DNA from: an uncultured Eubacteriales bacterium
Lineage (GTDB): Bacteria; Bacillota; Clostridia; Oscillospirales; CAG-272
Assembly (NCBI GenBank): GCA_934481325.1
Contig: CAKSPL010000001.1
Location: forward strand, 1 to 42,203
Reading direction: 5' to 3'
Length of the DNA stretch: 42,203 nt
Shown: positions 15,978 to 21,658 of the stretch, in pieces
Position numbering within the stretch: position 1 is the first letter of the stretch
Layout: each line of letters opens with the position of its first letter
The notes under the pieces: model-generated
Told to the model about the DNA's origin: nothing
Databases searched by the model: none
Seen by the model: the letters and a program-made list of their open reading frames with translations, nothing else
Made by a program: the position numbers and the translations under genes

Positions 15978-17420
15978 TCACTCCCGGCTCTGCCGCTTTT
16001 CCATCGCGCTCCGATAGGTGCGGATGGGGCGATCCAACGGGTCATATGTGATCACTTCTTTTACCGCCGTTACCTCCGCGCGGGGCAACGGCACCATCAT
16101 ACAGAGGTAGCGTGTTTCGTCCGCAATATGATCCTCCATATCCGAATCCACATCTTCGGGCGATGTTTTGCTGTATTGCAGGGCGGGAACGGTGCGCAAA
16201 AAGTCGGTACAGGTGCGGAAAACATAAAGCATCGGCACCCCGGCGCGGTCAAAAATCAGCCGCTCGTGCAATTGCATCCATCCGGCAATGCGGCGGTTGT
16301 CGCCCGGTTCAAAATAAATGCCGTACCGTTCCCCCGTTTCCGCAACCGATTCTCCGCGTGACGCATCGAAAATCGCCGGGTCTGCCACCCCCACAATCCG
16401 CCTGCCCGAAAGAAACGGATGCTCCTTTTCCACCTGCGCGATTTTGGAAAAAATCTCCTGCGGGCTCCACCGCACCCCCACGTTTGCCTCACGCGGGGCG
16501 CAACCGTACAACTCCAGAATACGGTAAAGCCGCCCGTCTCCGTCCTTTGCCCACCACCCTACCGAAAACGGTTTGGCATAGCCAAAGTCAAAGGATCGGT
16601 AAAGCTGCCAACTGTCCGGCGGGCGGAACGGGTCAATAATATGGGTAAACCGACGGTCGGCATAGTGCGCGGGGTCATCGCGCAATTCCTCAAACACCTG
16701 CCCTTCAAACACGTTCCAATCCCCGTACAGGTGCGCTTTTTTCTTATGCTCCGGCAACGCCTCCAAGCGTTTGATATAAGCCGGGTCCGCCTGCATCAGC
16801 ACCTCGTTGTCGTATACGTTTGCGGGGATAAAGCAGTAGTCCTCCGGGTTCTCGCCCGTGCGGAACCGGCGGTCGATAAACAGCCGCTTAATGTAGGCGT
16901 GTCCCACTCCGCCCGGATTGCAGGTATAATACACGCGGGGGCGAAAATCGGTGCGTGTGGTGCGCAATGCCGTGCAGATGAATACCATCCACTCCTCCTT
17001 GAAATTGGTCGCCTCCTCAAAACCGATCACATCGTACTCCGCGCCCTGATATTGCAGAACGTCGCTGTCCGCATCGCAATAGCCGAGAACCAACCGCGAG
17101 CCGTTGGGAAAGAGAAATGCCCGGTCCTCCTTACGAAACACGGCATAACCCGCCAGGTCGTTCTGCAACGGCAGAATGTGATTTTCCCGCAATTGCGTCA
17201 GCGTGCGGCGCAATAACAGCAACCGCAGGGCAGGGTAGCGCATCGCCAGCATCACCATCTTGCGGCGAAGCGCATAAGACTTTCCGCCCCCGCGCGCCCC
17301 GCCGTAGGCGGTATAGCGCGCCGTGGAACGGAAAAACGCCTCCTGCCTCGGGTTCGGCACCTCGTGCCGCAGTTTATCGAAAATGAGTGCCTCGCGTGGC
17401 TTTTTATCGGTGGCTCCCAC
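15978..17420 (-). CDS. Phage terminase large subunit
   Basis: ATP-driven DNA-packaging motor with nuclease. From the GTG at 17420 it is 480 residues. Walker A is GGARGGGKS (residues 40-48) and Walker B with the catalytic acid is YDVIGFEEA (129-137), followed by the coupling-motif region YYTCNPGGVGHAYIK. The C-terminal nuclease domain shows acidic clusters (SFDFGYAKPF, GVADPAIFDA). The start is uncertain: GTG 17420 follows AGGGAGG by nine bases, whereas a TTG at 17459 would add 13 residues but lacks a ribosome binding site. Both ATPase and nuclease signatures look intact. Confidence 0.93.
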   Translation of the reverse strand: MGATDKKPREALIFDKLRHEVPNPRQEAFFRSTARYTAYGGARGGGKSYALRRKMVMLAMRYPALRLLLLRRTLTQLRENHILPLQNDLAGYAVFRKEDRAFLFPNGSRLVLGYCDADSDVLQYQGAEYDVIGFEEATNFKEEWMVFICTALRTTRTDFRPRVYYTCNPGGVGHAYIKRLFIDRRFRTGENPEDYCFIPANVYDNEVLMQADPAYIKRLEALPEHKKKAHLYGDWNVFEGQVFEELRDDPAHYADRRFTHIIDPFRPPDSWQLYRSFDFGYAKPFSVGWWAKDGDGRLYRILELYGCAPREANVGVRWSPQEIFSKIAQVEKEHPFLSGRRIVGVADPAIFDASRGESVAETGERYGIYFEPGDNRRIAGWMQLHERLIFDRAGVPMLYVFRTCTDFLRTVPALQYSKTSPEDVDSDMEDHIADETRYLCMMVPLPRAEVTAVKEVITYDPLDRPIRTYRSAMEKRQSRE

Positions 17421-17482
17421 TCGCACCCGCCTCCCTTTCTTTGCCCGGAATGTTGCCAAAACGCATCGCGTTCCGGGGGATA

Positions 17483-17725
17483 TTACTTACTCCACTCATC
17501 CAATACCCCCTCAAAGGTCACACTGCCGGGTACGCCGGAGACAGGTGCCTCGCCCGACAGCACCCGACCGAGAATCTCCTCCGCCGCTTTGAAACGGAGC
17601 TCGGGCTTTGCCTCCTCATCCTTCATCAGGCAAACCAGAAACCGCACCGCGTCCGCCCCCGATGCCCGCAACAGTGCCTGTAAGTCCGTTTCAGTCTTTT
17701 TCGCCGCCGTCGTTTTCCGAGGCAT
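17483..17725 (-). CDS. Small phage protein, candidate terminase small subunit
   Basis: An 80-residue protein starting MPRKTTAAKKTETDLQ (ATG at 17725, AGGAGA upstream). The middle (LLRASGADAVRFLVCLMKDEEAKPELRFKAAEEILGRVLG-like) is helical and resembles the core of short TerS-like proteins found directly before TerL, though it is shorter than a complete small terminase. It ends 63 bases before TerL. Its start lies inside the upstream gene (about 35 bases of overlap). Function inferred from position. Confidence 0.6.
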   Translation of the reverse strand: MPRKTTAAKKTETDLQALLRASGADAVRFLVCLMKDEEAKPELRFKAAEEILGRVLSGEAPVSGVPGSVTFEGVLDEWSK

Positions 17726-18014
17726 CGGTTCTCTCCTTGTTTTCCGGCAGCTTCCGCGGCACAAACCGGATCAGGTAAGCATCCCCCGCGTCCTCAATTT
17801 CGGGAGAAAACCGCTCCAGTCCCGCGCGGATTTCGCTTTTTTGAATCCGGAGCTCCGGGTTTTTTTCGCACAGTCTTTCCAGTGTCAGCTTCAGAAACGC
17901 CGCAAGCAACGCCACTTCTTCCTCGCGCCCCGCAAGCGCATCACCGAGACTGCGGATGTACCTGTCCCGCCACGCTACTGCATATTCCAGCTTTTTTTCG
18001 TTGTTTTCCGGCAT
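17691..18014 (-). CDS. Small charged phage-module protein, function unknown
   Basis: A 107-residue highly charged protein beginning MPENNEKKLEYAVAW. I recognise no domain. It appears helical with a central ALLAAFLKLTLERLC segment and an acidic C-terminus. AGGAGA lies seven bases before the chosen ATG; an ATG six codons earlier is too close to the previous stop. It sits one base after the Cys-rich gene and overlaps the next, so it is part of the packaging operon. Confidence 0.6.
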   Translation of the reverse strand: MPENNEKKLEYAVAWRDRYIRSLGDALAGREEEVALLAAFLKLTLERLCEKNPELRIQKSEIRAGLERFSPEIEDAGDAYLIRFVPRKLPENKERTDASENDGGEKD

Positions 18015-18015
18015 C

Positions 18016-18210
18016 TCAGAATCTCCTTTCATAATAGCCGTCCATCACGTTTTTGAAGGGGCAGCGTTCAAAATCCTTCGGATGGGCGCAATAGGAATAC
18101 AAAAATCCCCGTCTTGCTTCCTTATCCGGAAATTTCAGCTTTGCGCACTCGCAATAGGTCACCCCCGCCTTTTCGTATTGGTAATACGGACACGCACCTG
18201 CAATCGGCAT
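18016..18210 (-). CDS. Cysteine-rich small phage-module protein
   Basis: A 64-residue protein, first gene of the head module, with a strong AAGGAGG site. Cysteines are spaced as CPYYQYEKAGVTYCEC...YSYCAHP...RCPF, suggesting a zinc or iron-sulfur knuckle. From memory the same pattern (CPYY...C..AK..FPD...R..Y....C.H......CPF) recurs next to packaging genes in clostridial prophages. Its role is unknown. A leftward promoter lies about 140 bases upstream. Confidence 0.7.
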   Translation of the reverse strand: MPIAGACPYYQYEKAGVTYCECAKLKFPDKEARRGFLYSYCAHPKDFERCPFKNVMDGYYERRF

Positions 18211-18255
18211 AACTTCCTCCTTGTTTCTTTTTCGGGACGTTTGTTTTCCCGTTTA

Positions 18256-18277
18256 TTCGTCCTATTTTTGGGACGAG
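18256..18277. promoter_or_regulatory. Operator-like inverted repeat O1
   Basis: TTCGTCC-N8-GGACGAG. The arms TCGTCC/GGACGA are a perfect inverted repeat. It lies downstream of the leftward promoter start, in the head-module leader. Confidence 0.7.
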
Positions 18278-18328
18278 CAAGGTGCAACTCATTCTGCATC
18301 TCCGGAATACAATCAGAATTGCACTCTA

Positions 18329-18350
18329 TTCGTCCTAATTCTGGAACGAC
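18329..18350. promoter_or_regulatory. Operator-like inverted repeat O2
   Basis: TTCGTCC-N8-GAACGAC, same length and spacing as O1 with one mismatch in the arms. It begins just beyond the leftward -10 box, covering the predicted transcription start. Its start is 73 bases from O1, close to seven DNA helical turns. Confidence 0.7.
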
Positions 18351-18353
18351 ATT

Positions 18354-18382
18354 AGCATACACCATTTTCTCCCGTTTGTCAA
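18354..18382 (-). promoter_or_regulatory. Leftward promoter of the head module
   Basis: On the minus strand: TTGACA (18382-18377), exactly 17 bases, TATGCT (18359-18354). Predicted start near 18347, inside operator O2, so a bound repressor would block it. Confidence 0.75.
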
Positions 18383-18417
18383 GTACGATTTCCAAAAAGT
18401 TATGATGAAATTGTAAA

Positions 18418-18439
18418 TTCGTTCCGTTTTTGATACGAC
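18418..18439. promoter_or_regulatory. Operator-like inverted repeat O3
   Basis: TTCGTTC-N8-ATACGAC, the most diverged of the three. It ends three bases before the -35 box of the rightward repressor promoter, a position suited to autoregulation by the repressor. Confidence 0.6.
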
Positions 18440-18442
18440 CGC

Positions 18443-18471
18443 TTGACTTTTCCCTCCCGCGTTGCTACAAT
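18443..18471 (+). promoter_or_regulatory. Rightward promoter of xre-immA-glpK
   Basis: TTGACT (18443-18448), exactly 17 bases, TACAAT (18466-18471). Predicted leader of about 37 bases to the repressor ATG. Confidence 0.8.
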
Positions 18472-18514
18472 AATATTGAAGAAAAGACTGCTATGGCAGG
18501 GAAAGAGGCAACAA

Positions 18515-18826
18515 ATGAATGTTTCCGACCGCATCCGCGCGCAAATGGACCGACAGGGGCTGTCCTATGGGGAGCTTGCCCTTCGCACGGGGCTGACGAA
18601 GTCTGCGGTACACCGTTATGCCACCGGGCAGACCGACAAGGTGCCCACCGAGGCATTGGAACGGTTGGCACTTGCCCTCGGCGTAACGCCTGCCTATCTC
18701 ACCGGGTGGGAAACGGAATCCCCCCACACGCTCGCGGCACATTTTGAAGGGGAATCGTTCAGTGATGAGGAGCTGCGGGAAATCGAAGATTTTGTGCGGT
18801 TTGTGAAGTCCAAACGCCCACACTGA
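18515..18826 (+). CDS. XRE-family phage-type repressor
   Basis: A 103-residue DNA-binding protein. The start MNVSDRIRAQMDRQ (ATG 18515) follows AAAGAGG; the longer ORF overlaps the promoter. Residues about 5-60 form a Cro/CI-type helix-turn-helix (GLSYGELALRTGLTKSAVHRYATGQ as helices 2-3, then ALERLALALGVTPAYLTGW). The C-terminal tail (SDEELREIEDFVRFVKSKR) is the helix typical of small XRE repressors in Firmicutes that lack a LexA-like protease domain. It is divergent from the head module; the three inverted repeats between them are its probable operators. The next gene, an ImmA/IrrE-type peptidase, is its usual partner. Confidence 0.9.
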   Translation: MNVSDRIRAQMDRQGLSYGELALRTGLTKSAVHRYATGQTDKVPTEALERLALALGVTPAYLTGWETESPHTLAAHFEGESFSDEELREIEDFVRFVKSKRPH

Positions 18827-18848
18827 AAGGAAACTTTGAAAGGGAGCT

Positions 18849-19331
18849 ATGTACGAGCAACTTTTGGATGAAGCCAAGGAAAAAGGCATTACCGTGATTG
18901 AAAAATACCCGTTTACCTCGCCCCGCATCCGCGGGCTTTGCTGTGATGATACCATTGCCATCAGCGCGCAGGTGGACACCGAAGCGGAGCGCACGGTCAT
19001 CCTTTGCGAGGAGCTGACGCACGCCACGCATTCGGCAGGCGATATCCTCACCGACAGCCGGATGGAACGGCGTGTGCGGGAGCGGATTTTTGACCGTCTG
19101 GTCGGCACTGCGGGGCTGGTGCGTGCCTGCCTCGCCGGGTGCCGCACTCCGTGGGAAATTGCCGACTTTTGCGGCGTTCCGGAGGCATTTCTGCACGCTC
19201 TGCTTGCCAATTACAGAGAGCGGTTTGACCCGCGCATTATCGTCACACTTCCGGAAGGGACCTTTGCGCTGACCCTGCAACCGACCCTTTGCGTTTCCAA
19301 ACTCAAAAAAGGAAAAGGAGAAACGGTATGA
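18849..19331 (+). CDS. ImmA/IrrE-family metallopeptidase-like anti-repressor
   Basis: A 160-residue protein 22 bases after the repressor, with AAAGGGAG upstream. The active-site segment is ILCEELTHATHSAGDIL (residues 51-67). This is the EExxH-type variant common in ImmA-like proteins next to prophage repressors, where Glu55 and His58 are followed by TxxGDI. In ICEBs1 the equivalent ImmA cleaves the repressor to induce the element. Here that would release the head-module promoter; this role is inferred from arrangement. The C-terminal part (GTAGLVRACLAGCRTPWEIADFCGVPEAFL) contains a helix-turn-helix-like segment usual for this subfamily. The stop overlaps the glpK start (ATGA). Confidence 0.85.
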   Translation: MYEQLLDEAKEKGITVIEKYPFTSPRIRGLCCDDTIAISAQVDTEAERTVILCEELTHATHSAGDILTDSRMERRVRERIFDRLVGTAGLVRACLAGCRTPWEIADFCGVPEAFLHALLANYRERFDPRIIVTLPEGTFALTLQPTLCVSKLKKGKGETV

Positions 19332-20809
19332 AAAAATATCTGATGGCACTGGATCAAGGCACCACAAGCTCCCGATGCATTATTTTTGATGCGGACGGCA
19401 CCGTAAAATCCACCGCCAACCGCGAGTTTACGCAATATTTCCCCGAGGCGGGATATGTGGAGCACGATGCCGGGGAAATCTGGCATTCCCAGCTTGCCGT
19501 GGCAAGGGAAGCACTGGAAAAAGCAGGGCTCAGCGCAGGGCAGATTGCGGGAATCGGCATTACCAATCAGAGAGAAACCACCGTCGTATGGGAAAAGGCA
19601 ACGGGAAAGCCGATCTGTCACGCCGTTGTGTGGCAATGCCGCCGCACGGCAAAACGCTGTGAGGAATTGCGGCAGGCTGGCTTGGAACCGCGCATCCGTG
19701 AAAAAACGGGGTTGCGCCTTGACCCGTATTTCTCCGCCACCAAGCTGGAATGGATTCTTTGCCACGTGCCGGGTGCCAAGGAGCGTGCCGCAAAAGGGGA
19801 ATTGCTGTTCGGCACGGTGGATTGCTGGCTGATCTACAATCTGACCGGCAGGCGCGTACACGCCACAGACCCCTCCAACGCCTCCCGCACAATGCTTTAC
19901 AATATTCATACAATGGACTGGGATGACGAGCTTCTCGCGCTCTTCGGCATTCCCCGTGCAATGTGTCCTGCGGTGCTTCCTTCCTCCGGGATTTTCGGGG
20001 AAACCGATCCCGCCCTCTTCGGTGCGCCCATCCCGATTGCGGGTGTGGCGGGGGATCAGCAATCCGCCCTTTTCGGTCAGGGGTGCCACACCGAAGGAGA
20101 CGTGAAAAATACATACGGCACCGGCGGGTTCCTCCTGATGAACACCGGGGAGCGCATCATCTCCTCCGCACACGGACTGCTTTCCAGCGTGGCGTGGCAG
20201 ATCGGAAATAAAGTTTCCTATGCGCTGGAAGGCTCGGTTTTCGTTTGCGGAGCCGCGATACAGTGGTTGCGGGACGGCTTGCGGCTGTTTGATTCCGCCG
20301 CCGAAAGTGAGGCAATCGCCGCCTCTGTTCCGGATACCGACGGTGTGTATTTTGTCCCCGCCTTTGTAGGTCTTGGCACACCGTACTGGGATCCGTACGC
20401 CCGCGGCACCATCACGGGAATTACCCGCGGCACCACAAGGGCGCACATTGTGCGCGCCACGCTGGAGGCGATGGCATTTCAGACCGTGGATGTGCTGGTG
20501 GCAATGCAAAAGGACACCGCACTGCCGTTAAACGTTCTCCGTGTGGACGGCGGAGCCTCCAAAAACGATCTGTTGCTGACACTGCAAAGTGATTTTGCGG
20601 GCGTGACGATTGAGCGACCCGCCAGTGTGGAAACCACCGCGTGGGGCGCGGCGGCATTAGCGGGGCTTGCCGTGGGAATCTTTGAAAGCACCGCACAAAT
20701 CCGCGCACTTGCCGTACCGGAAAAGCGGTTTGACCCGAAGATGGGGGCAACCGAAAGGCAAACGGCACTTGACGGTTGGCACCGCGCCATCCGCGCCGCG
20801 CGCGTATAA
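19328..20809 (+). CDS. glpK: Glycerol kinase
   Basis: Phosphorylates glycerol to glycerol-3-phosphate using ATP (FGGY family). The 493-residue protein matches the standard length. Signatures: ALDQGTTSSR near residue 7 (phosphate-binding loop), ITNQRETTVVWEK, TVDCWLIYNLTG, GVAGDQQSALFGQ (regulatory/active Asp), GTGGFLLMNTG, VDGGASKND and the C-terminal ETTAWGAAALAGLA. ATG 19328 has an AAAAGGAGAAACGG site that lies inside the end of the peptidase gene, with a four-base overlap. No promoter or terminator is visible between the repressor and glpK, so glpK seems to be transcribed from the repressor promoter. No glpF or glpD is present here. Confidence 0.95.
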   Translation: MKKYLMALDQGTTSSRCIIFDADGTVKSTANREFTQYFPEAGYVEHDAGEIWHSQLAVAREALEKAGLSAGQIAGIGITNQRETTVVWEKATGKPICHAVVWQCRRTAKRCEELRQAGLEPRIREKTGLRLDPYFSATKLEWILCHVPGAKERAAKGELLFGTVDCWLIYNLTGRRVHATDPSNASRTMLYNIHTMDWDDELLALFGIPRAMCPAVLPSSGIFGETDPALFGAPIPIAGVAGDQQSALFGQGCHTEGDVKNTYGTGGFLLMNTGERIISSAHGLLSSVAWQIGNKVSYALEGSVFVCGAAIQWLRDGLRLFDSAAESEAIAASVPDTDGVYFVPAFVGLGTPYWDPYARGTITGITRGTTRAHIVRATLEAMAFQTVDVLVAMQKDTALPLNVLRVDGGASKNDLLLTLQSDFAGVTIERPASVETTAWGAAALAGLAVGIFESTAQIRALAVPEKRFDPKMGATERQTALDGWHRAIRAARV

Positions 20810-20826
20810 AAACGCAGGGGATGCGC

Positions 20827-20859
20827 GAGGGGGTGCCTTTTGAAAAAAGGCACCCCCTC
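20827..20859. repeat. Perfect 15-bp inverted repeat after glpK
   Basis: Arms GAGGGGGTGCCTTTT/AAAAGGCACCCCCTC around a three-base loop. There is no T tract after the stem, although the stem itself contains T and A runs, so it may work as a terminator in either direction or be a dispersed palindromic repeat. It is followed by GACCCCCTCC. Confidence 0.7.
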
Positions 20860-20879
20860 GACCCCCTCCAAAGCCTTTC

Positions 20880-21411
20880 AAACAATCGGAATACCCGGTA
20901 AGAAAGGAAAACCTGCACACGCGGCATATCCCCACACGCTTTTCTTCGCAATAACTGCCGCCCCATAGTGAGAAAAGACCCCGCGGCAGGTGAAAAACGG
21001 CACACGAGGCAGGTGAAAACGGCACCCGCTCGGGAGAATCAAACCCCACCCCCTCGGTGTTAAACCTGCACCCGCAGTGCGAAACCTCGCCCGCCGCGCA
21101 CGCCGCCCACGAGAAAAAATCCCCACGGTGGTACAACCCGCCGCAAAAGCAAAACCCGCCGCGCACACTGTCCCGCAATGCGCTCTCCCGGAGTGCAATG
21201 CCCGCCACGCGGTATAAATCCTTGCACGCAGTTTGAAGCCCCCCGCCGTGCGCGTACCGCTCGCCCTTATAGCGCGAAACTCACGCACGCCGTGCGCATC
21301 GTCCCGCCCTTATAGTGCGGAACCCACACGCGCCGCGCACACCGCCACACGATGTGAAACCTTGCCGGAAGTTAAAAGCCCTCTGTCCAAGCAAAAACTC
21401 TCTGCCAAAGT
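20880..21411. repeat. Gene-free tract of decayed repeats
   Basis: About 530 bases without a supported gene. It is made of loosely repeated phrases such as CAGGTGAAAACGGCAC, CGGTGTTAAACCTGCAC, CAGTGCGAAACCTCGC and two more similar copies of about 43-44 bases at roughly 21246-21332 (each CGCCGTGCGC...CCTTATAG(C/T)GCG). ORFs here lack ribosome binding sites and normal codon composition. Probably a degenerating repeat or old pseudogene debris. Confidence 0.45.
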
Positions 21412-21460
21412 AAAACCCACCCCTTTGGTGCGGAAATCCGCACCAAAGGGGTGGGTTTTT
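21412..21460. terminator. Strong bidirectional terminator
   Basis: Perfect 23-base-pair stem (arms 21412-21434 and 21437-21459) of AAAACCCACCCCTTTGGTGC type with A and T tracts at both sides. On the minus strand it follows the 40-residue peptide gene and is the likely end of the GLUG-protein transcript. A second perfect stem, ATCGGGGGG/CCCCCCGAT, at 21477-21499 lies just before it on that strand. Confidence 0.85.
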
Positions 21461-21516
21461 GCGTCAAGGTGTCTTTATCGGGGGGCTTTGCCCCCCGATG
21501 AGGCACCTGTGAAGAA

Positions 21517-21639
21517 TCAATTCATTGCCTCAAAATCGTCGTTGGCGATGTCATCTTCGGACACCAGCAGAATATCCTTCGTGGTGAAAACCAAAAGTTC
21601 CGCCATAGGAGGCATATAGATTGTTGCTTTGTTCTTCAT
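21517..21639 (-). CDS. 40-residue acidic peptide downstream of the GLUG-repeat protein
   Basis: A short gene. The ATG at 21639 is preceded by a full AAGGAGGAGAG site and lies 19 bases after the stop of the giant protein gene on the same strand. The peptide starts MKNKATIYMPPMAELL, continues with TTKDILLVSEDD and ends DDFEAMN. It has no signal peptide or TM segment; the C-terminal half is strongly acidic. The Y.PP..E....KDIL..SE layout reminds me of short proteins seen repeatedly in gut Clostridia (Y..P..E...F...D[IV][IL]..S), which have no known function. The strong ribosome binding site, position and terminator after it make it likely to be expressed. Confidence 0.7.
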   Translation of the reverse strand: MKNKATIYMPPMAELLVFTTKDILLVSEDDIANDDFEAMN

Positions 21640-21658
21640 AAATCTCTCCTCCTTACTC

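Larger units (their letters stand above)
18211..18514. other. Divergent control region of the head module and repressor operon
   Basis: A gene-free stretch of 304 bases holding one leftward and one rightward promoter and three operator-like inverted repeats (listed separately). An ORF on the minus strand here overlaps the promoter and has no ribosome binding site, so it is not treated as a gene. An extra half-site GGGACG is at 18234-18239. Confidence 0.75.

Noticed and set aside
10531..18210. A complete prophage with attachment sites
   Set aside because: No integrase or flanking direct repeats were found; the flanking genes serC and glpK look chromosomal and intact.
18159..18395. Minus-strand ORF of 78 residues in the control region
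   Set aside because: It overlaps the leftward promoter and its start lies upstream of the -35 box; it has no ribosome binding site.
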